Source: Terriglobia bacterium
Lineage (GTDB): Bacteria > Acidobacteriota > Terriglobia > Bryobacterales > Bryobacteraceae
Assembly: GCA_020073305.1 (NCBI GenBank)
Contig: JAIQFK010000022.1
Location: forward strand, 57,506-121,505
Direction: 5' to 3'
DNA length: 64,000 nt
Of the stretch, positions 15,937-25,601 are shown piece by piece. How positions within the stretch are numbered: the first letter of the stretch is position 1; every line of letters begins with the position of its first letter. Position numbers and translations under genes: made by a program. A model generated the notes under the pieces. The model was not told where the DNA came from. It made no database searches and saw only the letters and a list, made by a program, of their open reading frames with translations.

Positions 15937-17742
15937 ATGAAGCTCAGATTAGGCGGTAGTGTCGCTTTGATAACGGTGGTGGGGCTTGCGGGCGGTCTTA
16001 GTAGATTGCAGGCACAGGTTCCGGCTGAAGATGCGCGAAATACGTATGTGCCCAACACCGATACGCATTTCACGATGCCGGTGTACCGCACGCTGGCCGA
16101 GTGGGAGTCCCGCAAGGCGCATTTGCGAAAACAGATTCTCGCCGCGGCCGGCTTGTTGCCGATGCCGGAAAAAACTGCGTTGCATCCGGTGATTTTCGGG
16201 CGCGTGCAGAGGGAGGGCTATAGCATCGAGAAAGTGTACATCGAGTCTCTTCCGGGATACTACCTGTGCGGCAATCTCTACCGTCCGCTCGGCAGAACCG
16301 GGAAGCGGCCCGGCGTTCTTCTTACGCAGGGTCATTGGAGCTACGGGCGCCTGGAGAACCAGCAACTCGCTTCCGCTCCCACCCTGGGGGCGAGTTTGGC
16401 CATGCAAGGCTACGTGGCCTTTTCTTACGACATGGTCGGATACAACGACATGATCCAGACGCCGCACTCTTTCGGGTCTCCGCGAGAGCAGATGTGGTCT
16501 TTTGGACCCCTGGGGCTTCAGTTGTGGAACTCGATTCGCGCGCTGGATTTTCTGGAAGCGCTGGAAGATGTGGATCCGACGAAGATCGGCATGACCGGGG
16601 CTTCGGGCGGTGGGTCGCAGACGTTCCTCCTCACGGCCGTCGATGACCGGGTCCGTTGTTCCGCCCCGGTGAACATGGTCTCAGCCTACATGCAGGGCGG
16701 CGATTCTTGCGAGAACGCTCCGGGTCTGCGCTTCAACACATCCAACCTGGAGATTGCCGCCATGATGGCGCCTCGGCCGATGCTGCTGGTCTCGGCAACC
16801 GGAGATTGGACCAGTCATGTGCCCGCGGAAGAGTTTCCCGCCATTCGCAAAATCTACGAGCTTTACGGCCAGGCCGGCGCCATAGCAAATGTCCACGTTG
16901 ACGCGCCGCATAACTACAACAAGGAGAGCCGCGCAGCCGTCTACAAATTTTTCGCTGAACATATACTCGGACATGGGGAAAAGGACACCTTTGAAGAGAA
17001 GGAGATCGAGGTGGAGAACCTGCAGGACATGCTGGTCTTCCACGGACGATCCTTGCCATCCGGCGCGCTCAACTACGACCAGGTCTTTGAGAAGTGGAAA
17101 GAGACGGGGGCGGGTTGGATCACCGGCGCGAACGACGCCGAGACCCTTCGCGAGACACTGCGCTACACGCTGGGCGTCGAATGGCCCAGTGAAGTGAAGA
17201 CCAAGATAGAAGGGCAGCAGATTTTCTTGAGCCGCCCCGTGCGGGAAGATCGCATTCCGGGCCTTTGGCTCCCCGGGGGCCCGGCTGCGGCCCTGGTGAT
17301 CGACCCCCGCGGAGCCGAAGCTGCCCGGAAGTCAGCCCGGGTCCAGGACCTGATCAAGGCTGGCCGGTCGGTGCTGCTCATCGACTGTTTTCAAACCGGA
17401 TCGGCCGTGGCGCCGCGGGATCGCTCGCATCATTTTTTCACAACTTTCAACCGGACCGACGATGCCAACCGGGTGCAAGACATCCTGACGGCTCTTGCGT
17501 TCCTCGCTTCCCGCAAACCCGGCGCCCTGGAGCTATTCGGCACCGATGAAGCTTCGATCTGGTGCCTGTTTGCGGCCGCGATCGCTCCCCTCGATGTTTC
17601 TGTTCACGCTGAGACCGGTTGGTTCCGCGGATCTGATTCGGATTACTTGCACAGCTTCTTTGTGCCCGGAATTGAGCGTGCGGGTGGGGTACAGGCGGCG
17701 CAGTGGCTTGCCGGGCAGAAGAAGATCCAAAAAGTTCAGTGA
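15937..17742 (+). CDS. Exported alpha/beta hydrolase (acetyl-xylan-esterase / dienelactone-hydrolase-like)
   Basis: A secreted serine hydrolase of 601 residues. The start at 15937 follows AGGGAG and gives a signal peptide (LGGSVALITVVGLAGGLSRLQAQ). The nucleophile elbow is 'GMTGASGGGSQT' at about residues 220-231. A second alpha/beta-like half follows after residue 400, holding a C-terminal 'LIKAGRSVLLIDCF' strand-turn segment. The likely histidine is in 'VDAPHNYNKESR' and acidic candidates are in 'SATGDWTSH'. Relatives deacetylate plant polysaccharides or cleave other esters. A decayed relative lies at 53.6-54.2 kb in this window. Confidence 0.85.
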   Translation: MKLRLGGSVALITVVGLAGGLSRLQAQVPAEDARNTYVPNTDTHFTMPVYRTLAEWESRKAHLRKQILAAAGLLPMPEKTALHPVIFGRVQREGYSIEKVYIESLPGYYLCGNLYRPLGRTGKRPGVLLTQGHWSYGRLENQQLASAPTLGASLAMQGYVAFSYDMVGYNDMIQTPHSFGSPREQMWSFGPLGLQLWNSIRALDFLEALEDVDPTKIGMTGASGGGSQTFLLTAVDDRVRCSAPVNMVSAYMQGGDSCENAPGLRFNTSNLEIAAMMAPRPMLLVSATGDWTSHVPAEEFPAIRKIYELYGQAGAIANVHVDAPHNYNKESRAAVYKFFAEHILGHGEKDTFEEKEIEVENLQDMLVFHGRSLPSGALNYDQVFEKWKETGAGWITGANDAETLRETLRYTLGVEWPSEVKTKIEGQQIFLSRPVREDRIPGLWLPGGPAAALVIDPRGAEAARKSARVQDLIKAGRSVLLIDCFQTGSAVAPRDRSHHFFTTFNRTDDANRVQDILTALAFLASRKPGALELFGTDEASIWCLFAAAIAPLDVSVHAETGWFRGSDSDYLHSFFVPGIERAGGVQAAQWLAGQKKIQKVQ

Positions 17743-17917
17743 TTTCGTGTGGATGATTTCTTTCGAGCCGATGGGCGCGAACTGTAGGTGGCCGCGCCCT
17801 TGCCCCCATCATCACCGAAGGTCGTCGTGCCAACCGCTGCCTCCGAACTCGAAGTCGGCTGTTGCGCCAACAGCCGGGATTGTATGCCCTTTTTCGGATG
17901 GCGCCACGGGACTATGA

Positions 17918-20416
17918 TTGGAGATCGTGCGTAATGCTATCGCTCTAATATGCGCATCTGCGGTCTCCTGTTTTGCCGCGAACCTCAGGCTGGTGGAAGA
18001 CGGCAAATCGGACTACTCGATCGTGATCGCCCCGGATGCATCGCAATCGGAGCGGCACGGCGCGGAAGAGCTACAGAAATTCCTGGAAGAAATTTCCGGC
18101 GCGCGGCTGCCCATTACGGTGACGCCGCAGCGCAAGATGGTGCTGGTAGGCAACAGCCCGGCGCTCGAAAAGCTCAACCTGAGGATCCCGTTTGCGGACT
18201 TGGGGCCGGAAGGATTCGCGTTGAAAACATCCGGCGAACACCTGGTGATCGCCGGCGGCCGTCTGCGCGGCAGCATGTACGGCGTCTACACGTTCCTCGA
18301 GAAATTGGGCTGCCGCTGGTTCACACCGGAGGTGAGCCGCATCCCCAAGACCCGCACCCTCACGGTCGGCCCGCTCGATGAAACGCAGAAGCCTGCGTTC
18401 GAATACCGCGAGCCTTTCTTCAGCGAGGCGCTCGACCGCGACTGGGCGGCGCGTAACAAGACCAATGGCTCGTTTCAACGGCTGGACGCGACCGTGGGCG
18501 GCAAGGTGCAGTATTACCCCTTCGTCCACTCGTTCGACCTCCTGCTCCCGCCCAGCCGCTATTTCAACCAGCACCCCGACTACTTTTCGCTGATCGACGG
18601 CCAACGCCGCGCACAAGGCGGCCAACTCTGCCTGACGAATCCCGACGTGTTGCGGCTCGGCATCGAATCGGTGGAGCAGTGGATCGCCGCGAATCCCGAC
18701 GCCACCATCATTTCGGTTTCCCAGAACGACCGCTACGGATACTGCGAGTGCGACAACTGCCGCCGCGTGGAACAGGAGGAGGGCGGGGCGCATTCCGGCC
18801 CGTTGCTGCGTTATGTGAACGCGCTGGCGGAGCAGATAGAGAAGAAGCACCCGGATAAGCTGATCGACACGCTGGCTTACCAGTACACCGAAGACCCGCC
18901 CTCTGTTACCCGCCCGCGCCGCAACGTGCGCATCCGGCTCTGCCCGATCGACGCATGTGAAGCGCACCCCTACGAGCAGTGCCCGTACAACGCGTACTTC
19001 ATGAAGAACCTGCGGGCGTGGTCAAAGATCACCGATCGGCTCTATATCTGGCACTACAACACGAATTTCGCGCACTACCTGCTTCCGTTCCCCGATTTCG
19101 ACGAGCTGGCCACGGACATCCCGATGTACAAGCGTCACGGCGTGGTCGGTTTGTTCATGGAGGGCGCGGTCAGCCAAGGGGGCGGCGCCGAGAACGCGGA
19201 ATTACGCTCCTACGTGATGGCCAAGCTGCTATGGGATGTCAAGGCGGACGCGAACAAACTCGTGACCGAGTTCCTCGACGCCTACTACGGCAAGGCGGCC
19301 CCGCCCCTGCGCGCTTACTTCGACCTGATGCAGCGCCAGGTGCGCGTGGCGGCGAACGGGCTGGGCCGGCACCTGTGGATTTACGACCCACCCAGCGCCC
19401 CGTATCTCAGCGACGAATTCCTGGCCAACGCGCGCGAACTCTTCCGCCAGGCCGAGGCTGCGGCCGATAACGATGCCGTGAGCGCCCGCGTGCGCAAGGC
19501 GCGGATCGGGATCGACTACGTGGCGTTGACCCGCTCCAAGAAGTTCACGGTGGAGGGCGAGTGGTATCGCCCGGCCGATCTCGAAGGGCTGAAGAAGCGC
19601 TGGAGCACCTTCATGTCCAGCCTGCGCCAGTTCGGATTTACCAATATCAGCGAATCGACGGTCGCTACGCGGGACGACGAGGACTTCGCCCGGCACATGC
19701 GCCCGTACCGGGTTGTCACGCTCGAAAACAGCCAGTTGCGCGTGCACTTGGCGCCCGACCTGGGTGGGCGGGTCACCCACATCATCGACAAGGCTAACGG
19801 CAGAAACCTGCTTGCGGAGCCCGAACCCGGCGCCAAGCAGTACCCGGATCTGGGTGGCCTTAGGGTCTCGCCGTACATTGACTATGTGACGCGCATGCCG
19901 GGGACTACCACGTGGGCGTTGGATGCCGGGGCGTCGGCAAACGAGGTCTCGCTCATGGGGACATGCCAGAACGGGGTGAAGATCAGGCGCAGGCTGCGCC
20001 TGGACGGGGCCACGCTGCGCACCGAGGCAATCCTGGAGAACGCTACGCCCGCTCCCGTGACAGCCGCCGTCCAATCGCAATGGGACGTGAACCCCGGCGA
20101 CCTCGCTTCCGTAGTCCTCCGATACCGCAAGCAGGCGGGCGGCGCACTGGAGAAGGCGTTCATCGAGCCGGAGAAGATGCCCTCTGGTTCGGAGGTCTTC
20201 AACGGCGGGGACCAGCCGGATGGTGTATGGCGCGTCGTGAACCGGCGGGGAGGGCCGATTTGGGTAAGCCGCTTCCCGAAAGAGCAGGTCGCCCGCTGTT
20301 ACCTAAGCTGGACCGCGAAAAGCGATAACCGGGTGAGCATGGCGCTCTCATCTGTCAGCCGCCTGCTGCAGCCTGGCGAACAACTCACGCTGGCAGTGGA
20401 CTACGGGACCGAATAG
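17918..20416 (+). CDS. DUF4838 protein with alpha-glucuronidase-type N-terminal domain
   Basis: A secreted 832-residue protein. The N-terminal half carries a GH67N-like domain ('IVIAPDASQSERHGAEELQ', about 32-50) followed by the DUF4838 TIM-barrel-like region with 'SVSQNDRYGYCECDNCRRVE' near 268-287, which is the family's cysteine-rich signature. A beta-sandwich of about 230 residues follows after residue 600 ('NSQLRVHLAPDLGGRVTHII'), resembling a mutarotase-like fold. The start is TTG at 17918 or GTG at 17927; both lie just before the signal peptide (ALICASAVSCFAA), and neither has ideal spacing from GGAG at 17920. DUF4838 proteins are found in polysaccharide-degrading bacteria, but their exact reaction is not established. 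Confidence 0.85.
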   Translation: MEIVRNAIALICASAVSCFAANLRLVEDGKSDYSIVIAPDASQSERHGAEELQKFLEEISGARLPITVTPQRKMVLVGNSPALEKLNLRIPFADLGPEGFALKTSGEHLVIAGGRLRGSMYGVYTFLEKLGCRWFTPEVSRIPKTRTLTVGPLDETQKPAFEYREPFFSEALDRDWAARNKTNGSFQRLDATVGGKVQYYPFVHSFDLLLPPSRYFNQHPDYFSLIDGQRRAQGGQLCLTNPDVLRLGIESVEQWIAANPDATIISVSQNDRYGYCECDNCRRVEQEEGGAHSGPLLRYVNALAEQIEKKHPDKLIDTLAYQYTEDPPSVTRPRRNVRIRLCPIDACEAHPYEQCPYNAYFMKNLRAWSKITDRLYIWHYNTNFAHYLLPFPDFDELATDIPMYKRHGVVGLFMEGAVSQGGGAENAELRSYVMAKLLWDVKADANKLVTEFLDAYYGKAAPPLRAYFDLMQRQVRVAANGLGRHLWIYDPPSAPYLSDEFLANARELFRQAEAAADNDAVSARVRKARIGIDYVALTRSKKFTVEGEWYRPADLEGLKKRWSTFMSSLRQFGFTNISESTVATRDDEDFARHMRPYRVVTLENSQLRVHLAPDLGGRVTHIIDKANGRNLLAEPEPGAKQYPDLGGLRVSPYIDYVTRMPGTTTWALDAGASANEVSLMGTCQNGVKIRRRLRLDGATLRTEAILENATPAPVTAAVQSQWDVNPGDLASVVLRYRKQAGGALEKAFIEPEKMPSGSEVFNGGDQPDGVWRVVNRRGGPIWVSRFPKEQVARCYLSWTAKSDNRVSMALSSVSRLLQPGEQLTLAVDYGTE

Positions 20417-20550
20417 CGCGCTGCATCATATCTAGACCGCGGCAGCCGGACTCTCGAAAAATCCTCCAAAACACGGGCGTGGCGATACCCGTCGAGCGCT
20501 GATTACATCCTTGGGACAGGAGCGTTTTTTTTCGGTAGAGTGTAACTGCT

Positions 20551-21708
20551 ATGACTACGCGCAGGCGATTCATCACAACCACCGCGAGCCTCAGCGCCGC
20601 GCGGAGGCTTCCGGCGGCGACCAGGAAGGCACCCTCGATCTATAGCCGGCTCGGCATACGTCCCGTCATCAACGGTATCGGAACAGTGACCATCCTCGGC
20701 GGCTCCATCATGCCGCCCGAGGTGACGCAGGCCATGGAAGAGGCCGCTCAGTACTTTGTGCCCTTGCCGGAGCTGCAGCGGCAAGCCGGCGCCCGCATCG
20801 CCGAACTGGTGGGCGTTCCCGCGGCCATGGTTACCGCCGGCGCCGCTTCCGCCATCACGGTCGGCACCGCCGCCTGCATCACCCGCGGCGACCCCGCCAA
20901 ACTGGCCCAACTGCCCGACGTGACTGGCATGAAGTACGAGGTCATCCAGCAGAAGAGCCATCGCTGCGGATACGAAGCACAGATTCTGGTGACCGGCGCG
21001 AAAATCGTCCCGGTCGAAACCCGCGAAGAACTCGACCGCGCAATCAATGACCGCACCGCTATGATGTTCTTCCTCAACAAGGCGGACTCCGAAGGCCGCA
21101 TTCGCCGCGACGAGTGGATTCGCGTGGCCAAGGAGCGCGGTGTGCCGACGTTCAACGACGCCGCCGCCGACGTGCCCCCGCCTGAGCGCCTCTCCGCATA
21201 CGTGAAGGAGGGCTTCGACCTCGTCGCGTTCTCCGGCGGCAAGGGCTTGCTTGGCCCGCAATGCTCCGGTCTGCTGCTTGGCAGCAAGGAATTGGTCGCA
21301 GCCGGAATGCCTGCCATCAGCCCGCACGGAGGGATAGGCCGAGGTATGAAGGTCGGCAAAGAGGAGATCGCCGGTCTGCTGGCGGCAGTCGAACGCTACC
21401 TCAAAGCGGACCACGACGCTGAGCGCCGCGAGTTGGACCGCCGGGCCGCCTACATTATCGATTTCCTTGCCACGTCGCCGTTGAAAGCGAAACTCGACGT
21501 GCCCGAGATCGCCAACCACGTCCCCCATGTGCAGATTGATTGGGAAGGCAAACAGCCGGCCGCTGAAGTGGTGCGGCAGCTTCTGGAAGGCGATCCGCCC
21601 ATCGCCGTCACACAGCGGGGCGAGCGCGGGCTGACGGTTTCCGTGTGGATGATGCGCCCGGGCGAGCACCGAATCGTGGCCAAGCGGCTGCTGGAAGTCT
21701 TTGCCTGA
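20551..21708 (+). CDS. SelA-fold PLP-dependent enzyme (DgaE-like) with twin-arginine-type leader
   Basis: A fold-type I pyridoxal-phosphate enzyme of 385 residues related to SelA-like lyases (D-glucosaminate-6-phosphate ammonia-lyase DgaE and its uncharacterised relatives). The cofactor lysine is K231 in 'AFSGGKGLLGPQCSG', and 'LGIRPVINGIGT' near residue 34 is a typical opening for the group. It is not tRNA-Sec selenium transferase: it lacks the long N-terminal domain and is paired with a hydrolase. Unusually, the N-terminus 'TTRRRFITTTASL' looks like a Tat leader, so the enzyme may be exported with cofactor bound. Its stop lies ten bases before the deacetylase start, so the two are one transcript. 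Confidence 0.9.
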   Translation: MTTRRRFITTTASLSAARRLPAATRKAPSIYSRLGIRPVINGIGTVTILGGSIMPPEVTQAMEEAAQYFVPLPELQRQAGARIAELVGVPAAMVTAGAASAITVGTAACITRGDPAKLAQLPDVTGMKYEVIQQKSHRCGYEAQILVTGAKIVPVETREELDRAINDRTAMMFFLNKADSEGRIRRDEWIRVAKERGVPTFNDAAADVPPPERLSAYVKEGFDLVAFSGGKGLLGPQCSGLLLGSKELVAAGMPAISPHGGIGRGMKVGKEEIAGLLAAVERYLKADHDAERRELDRRAAYIIDFLATSPLKAKLDVPEIANHVPHVQIDWEGKQPAAEVVRQLLEGDPPIAVTQRGERGLTVSVWMMRPGEHRIVAKRLLEVFA

Positions 21709-21718
21709 GAGGGCCACC

Positions 21719-22954
21719 ATGCTACGCACCATCACGGCGTTCCTTGCGCTCACGTGCGCGTCAACCGCGCAGCCGCTCTACGATCTTCTGCTGAAGAGCG
21801 GCCACGTCATCGATCCGCAAAACAACGTCAGCCGGGTAATGGACGTGGCCATCGCTGGCGGCAAGATCGCGCGCGTGGCTGAAAACATCCCCGCATCCGA
21901 AGCACGCAAGGTCGTCAACTTGAAGGACCTGTACGTGACGCCCGGCCTGATCGATATCCACGTCCATGTATACGCGCGTTGTGGCGCAAAGAACTCCGAA
22001 AGCGTCGATCCGGACGCCTTCTCCTTTCGAAGCGGTGTCACCACCATGGTGGATGCAGGCACCGCCGGCTGGCGCGAATTCCCCGATTTCCGCACGCGCG
22101 TGATCGACCGCGCCCACACGCGCGTCTTGGCGCTGCTGAACATCGTCGGCGCGGGCATGGGATCGGACAAAGAAGACGACCCCGCCGAAATGGATGCAGA
22201 AGCGGCCGCGGGTATGGCAAAGGCCAACGCGGACGTAATCGTGGGCTTTAAGTCGGCGCATTACGCGGGTCCGGGTTGGGAATCCATCGACAACGCGGTC
22301 AAGGCCGGCAATCTCACGAATCTGCCGGTCATGGTCGATTTCGGGCGCATCAACCAGGTACGCAACATCGGCGCGCTATTTCTGGACAAGCTGCGGCCCG
22401 GCGACATCTACACGCACTGTTACTCCGGGCACCGCCAGGAATTACTGGAAACCGGCAATGTCAATCCAGCCATGTGGGCGGGCCGCAAGCGTGGCATCAT
22501 CTTTGACGTCGGACATGGCGGCGGCAGCTTCTACTGGTACGTCGCCGTGCCCGCGTACGAAGAGCGTTTCTACCCGGACTCGATCTCCACCGATCTGCAC
22601 ACCGGCAGCATGAACGCGGGTATGAAGGACATGCTCAACGTAATGTCCAAATGCCTGAACCTCGGCTCTTCGCTGGAAGAAGTGATTCGCATGTCTACCT
22701 GCAATCCCGCCAAAGAAATCAAGCGGCCCCAGTTGGGCAACCTGAATGTAGGCGCCGAGGCGGACATCGCGGTCATCCGCATCGATAGCGGGTCCTTCGG
22801 CTTCGTGGATTCCGCCGGAGCGAGCAACGCCGGTAACCGGCTGATGATCTGCGAAATGACGCTGCGCAAAGGAGCAGTCGTCTGGGACCTGAACGGCCGC
22901 GCCAGCGAAGCCTGGAAAACGTTCCCCTATCAGAAGGAGTCGTGGAAACACTGA
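21719..22954 (+). CDS. Exported amidohydrolase/deacetylase of the EF_0837/AHA_3915 type
   Basis: A 411-residue amidohydrolase-superfamily enzyme with a Sec signal peptide (TITAFLALTCASTAQ). Metal motifs are HVH at 81-83, a lysine in 'VGFKSAHYAG' at the carbamate position, and 'THCYSGH', 'FDVGHGGGS' and 'STDLHTGS' supplying the later histidines and aspartate. This family is repeatedly found beside SelA-like PLP enzymes, exactly as here, and is described as deacetylase or dihydroorotase-like. The start at 21719 follows GAGGG. Together with the preceding gene it suggests a pathway on N-acylated amino sugars or D-amino acids, here moved outside the cytoplasm. The last bases overlap a further short frame starting at 22942. 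Confidence 0.9.
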   Translation: MLRTITAFLALTCASTAQPLYDLLLKSGHVIDPQNNVSRVMDVAIAGGKIARVAENIPASEARKVVNLKDLYVTPGLIDIHVHVYARCGAKNSESVDPDAFSFRSGVTTMVDAGTAGWREFPDFRTRVIDRAHTRVLALLNIVGAGMGSDKEDDPAEMDAEAAAGMAKANADVIVGFKSAHYAGPGWESIDNAVKAGNLTNLPVMVDFGRINQVRNIGALFLDKLRPGDIYTHCYSGHRQELLETGNVNPAMWAGRKRGIIFDVGHGGGSFYWYVAVPAYEERFYPDSISTDLHTGSMNAGMKDMLNVMSKCLNLGSSLEEVIRMSTCNPAKEIKRPQLGNLNVGAEADIAVIRIDSGSFGFVDSAGASNAGNRLMICEMTLRKGAVVWDLNGRASEAWKTFPYQKESWKH

Positions 22955-23043
22955 GCCGGACCCTCATCGCCGTCTCAGCACTGATCTGCTTCGCGTTGCC
23001 CGATCGCATCATTTTGGACGTCATGTTGTGTCGGCAAAACTGA
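22942..23043 (+). pseudogene. Orphan leader peptide: probable stump of a lost third operon gene
   Basis: A GTG at 22942 with AAGGAG just upstream (22934-22939) overlaps the end of the deacetylase gene. It opens a 33-residue frame whose first 20 residues (METLSRTLIAVSALICFALP if GTG is read as Met) look like a complete signal peptide; the frame then ends after a short unrelated tail. The translational coupling and leader suggest the start of a secreted third operon member whose body has been deleted. A functional small peptide cannot be excluded. Confidence 0.35.
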
Positions 23044-23120
23044 TCTTTCAGAAGTATTCTGGAGGAACGCCAGTGTCACGTGTTGGCTGTGCGGCACGGG
23101 GCCCGGTTAAGAGGGAAAGG

Positions 23121-25103
23121 ATGCGACGCAGACATTCATTTCTACTTCCGCGCTTGCCTAGGCGCCGACGTTGCTGGACAGCGATCCCGTCGCTGTTCCT
23201 CATGGCCCAGGCCGCGATCGTTGCACAGCAGTTGCCGATTACCGGCATCGCCCACGTTGGATATCGAGTCGCGGACGCCAGTAAAGCCCAAGCATTCTAC
23301 AACGGTGTGCTCGGCTTGCCGCGGGCTTTTGAAACACCTGACGGGACAGCCTTCTACAAAGTCAGCGATGAACAATACGTCGAAATCGATCCCGGGCTGA
23401 AGCCGGACGAAGACATTCGCCTTTCGCATATTGCAATTCAGACCACGAACATCCGATTGCTCCGGCGGATGCTGCATTCCCGAGGGATCGCTGTTGGCGT
23501 GCCGGCAAAAGATGTGACGGGGGATCTTTCTATTTCGCTACGGGCGCCGGAGGGCACCCGCCTCGATTTCATCGAAAACCGCGCAGGCTCACTCGAATCC
23601 GAGGCTCGTGGCAAATTCCTCGGTGCGCCCCGCATCTCAGATCATCTGCAACATGTTGGGGTGATCGTGGACCGTGCCAAGTTGGAGTCAGTCCTCCACT
23701 TTTATCGTGACGCTATCGGTTGTAAGGAATTCTGGCGGTACGAACCGGCACCAGGCGACCTGCGCCTGGTGAAACTCCGGCTGCCGGGAGAACGCCGCGA
23801 CATCATCGAACTGATGATCCACTCCGCGTCTCTGAACCGCAACTCCATAGGATCCATGCACCACATCAACTTCGAGGTCGCAGACATTCATGCGGCAAAC
23901 CGTTTCGTGGTGGCCCACGGGGCCATGCTGCCGGCGGATTTCCGCCCTCGCGTGAATGCGGAGGACATCTGGGCGTTCAACCTCGGCGACCCGGACGGCA
24001 CTCGAATCGAAGTACAGGACCTGACCAAGATTCCGATGGCCACCATCCACGAAGAGACTTTCCAGGGCCGTCTAGCCTGGGTGCTCTCGAACGGTTGGAT
24101 GCGCGTCAGCCTGCTGGGGGGCGGGGGCCACATCGCCGAGATTCGCTTGCTATCGGATGACGCGAAGAAGAACGTAAACCCCATGCGAGTGCCGCACTAT
24201 CCCACGATCGAGCCATATGAATATGATGCGGCGCGGGACGATGCGATCTACGGCAACACGCCGCATCGCTGGCTTTCTAGCGGTTACATGGGCCACCTGC
24301 TTTGCTTCCCCATGTACGGGCCGCCGTCAGCGGACGAAGCGCGCGCTGGCTTGGGCAATCACGGCGAAGCGCCGATCGTGCAATGGCGCAAGATCAAGGA
24401 GGAGGTGAACACAGATGGCGTCACTCTCTGGTACGGCGCCGATCTGTCCAAAACGCAGTACCGCGTTGAACGCGCTGTCACACTGCCACGCGGTATGCGG
24501 ACAATCTACGTCCAAGAATGGGTCGAGAACCTGGCACCCTTCGACCGCCCCATCAACTGGATGGAGCACGCCACCTTCGGCCCCCCGTTCGTCGAGCCAG
24601 GGAAGACTGCCTTCGATTCGTCGGGAACCACAGTCGCATGGGAGGAGGGCCATGTCTCGGCGAATACGCCCGCCGACTTGCGCGTGTTCCAGCCAGCTCC
24701 GCACTCGGGAACTTACTATGCTCTGCGGGCTGACCAAACGCGCAGCGAACAATTCTTTACTCTCTATCATCCGGATTACCGTGTACTTATCGGCTACGTC
24801 TTTCCGAACGAGGGTAATCCATGGATCGCGGACTGGCAGGAGAATCAAAGCATAACGGAACTCCCGTGGAACGGCCAAGTGATCGCCCGTGGTATTGAAT
24901 TCGGATCATCCCCGTTCGCCGAGGGACTTCGCGCGAGCGTTGAGCGAGGCTCACTGCTCGGTCGACCGGCCTACCGCTGGATCGGCGGCCACCAGCGTCT
25001 CAAGACCGAGTTTACGATTTTTCTGGAAGAGATCCCAGGTGATTTTCAGGGTGTCAAAGACGTCCACACGCAGTACCGCATCCCGATTGTTACGCGGCGG
25101 TAA
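23121..25103 (+). CDS. Secreted fusion of two VOC domains and a mutarotase-like beta-sandwich
   Basis: A 660-residue protein with an unusual domain line-up. After a basic, hydrophobic leader (about 1-37) come two vicinal-oxygen-chelate domains: the first with 'GIAHVGYRVADASKAQAFYNGVLG', the second with 'LQHVGVIVDRAKLESVLHFYRDAIG' and 'SMHHINFEVADIHAANRFV'. A tail of about 350 residues follows that resembles the galactose-mutarotase-like superfamily ('ILSNGWMRVSLLGGGGHIAEIR', 'RVERAVTLPRGMRTIYVQEWVEN'). The histidines and glutamates of VOC metal sites are present in part. The start at 23121 follows GAGGGAAAGG. A lyase or isomerase acting on a sugar or aromatic compound with its own binding domain is a reasonable guess, no more. 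Confidence 0.8.
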   Translation: MRRRHSFLLPRLPRRRRCWTAIPSLFLMAQAAIVAQQLPITGIAHVGYRVADASKAQAFYNGVLGLPRAFETPDGTAFYKVSDEQYVEIDPGLKPDEDIRLSHIAIQTTNIRLLRRMLHSRGIAVGVPAKDVTGDLSISLRAPEGTRLDFIENRAGSLESEARGKFLGAPRISDHLQHVGVIVDRAKLESVLHFYRDAIGCKEFWRYEPAPGDLRLVKLRLPGERRDIIELMIHSASLNRNSIGSMHHINFEVADIHAANRFVVAHGAMLPADFRPRVNAEDIWAFNLGDPDGTRIEVQDLTKIPMATIHEETFQGRLAWVLSNGWMRVSLLGGGGHIAEIRLLSDDAKKNVNPMRVPHYPTIEPYEYDAARDDAIYGNTPHRWLSSGYMGHLLCFPMYGPPSADEARAGLGNHGEAPIVQWRKIKEEVNTDGVTLWYGADLSKTQYRVERAVTLPRGMRTIYVQEWVENLAPFDRPINWMEHATFGPPFVEPGKTAFDSSGTTVAWEEGHVSANTPADLRVFQPAPHSGTYYALRADQTRSEQFFTLYHPDYRVLIGYVFPNEGNPWIADWQENQSITELPWNGQVIARGIEFGSSPFAEGLRASVERGSLLGRPAYRWIGGHQRLKTEFTIFLEEIPGDFQGVKDVHTQYRIPIVTRR

Positions 25104-25166
25104 ATAGCTACCGTTAATGTCACGTGGTCCCGGCTTTTCTGGGTGCCGGGCCAATTTACGGAGTAA

Positions 25167-25368
25167 GTGTTCAATTCCAAGGCTCTCAGCGGCGCTTCCA
25201 TAAGCATAGCCTGCGCTGGCGGCCCCGGCCACCGGGTCCACGCTTGACGACGGATCCTATCGAGTCTTTGTTCCGCGGCAGGGACGTTGTACCTTCACTG
25301 TTACGAGCGGCAGTTTCCCAGGCCCGGTTCGCACCGATATCGTCTCCTTGCAAGATGCGGCGCGTTGA
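25167..25368 (+). pseudogene. Decayed fragment resembling a carboxypeptidase-regulatory / Cna-B domain
   Basis: Two short frames, shifted against each other by one base, read 'VFNSKALSGASISIACAGG' and then 'TLDDGSYRVFVPRQGRCTFT'. Together they follow the pattern of a regulatory Ig-like domain (a 'PLSGASV...' strand followed by 'DGSYRVxVPxG'). A stop at 25366 ends the second. No start codon or ribosome site is apparent. The rest of the 498-bp gap (25104-25601) shows no gene. The call rests on motif resemblance only. Confidence 0.3.
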
Positions 25369-25601
25369 GGCTGGGCCAGCGCCACGCCGGCGTGTCAAGC
25401 CGTCTTGTTAGTGCTGGAACCACGTTCACAGCGCGCCATTGCCTCCCCATCACGATTCCCAGATCATCGCGAAGAATTCTGGTTGACCAACTAATTAGCG
25501 CAATGGGTGGTTGCCTTCGTCATCAGTGCCGATCTGGGTACTCAGTCTCAACGCCGCACGCGGCATAGCGCACCTCCGGCGGTGAAATCGCCGCCCGCTG
25601 A

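Noticed and set aside
20551..21708. The SelA-fold enzyme as selenocysteine synthase serving the selenoprotein at 57 kb
   Set aside because: It is too short, lacks the tRNA-binding N-terminal domain of SelA, has an export-type leader and is paired with a deacetylase, so it belongs to the DgaE-like group.
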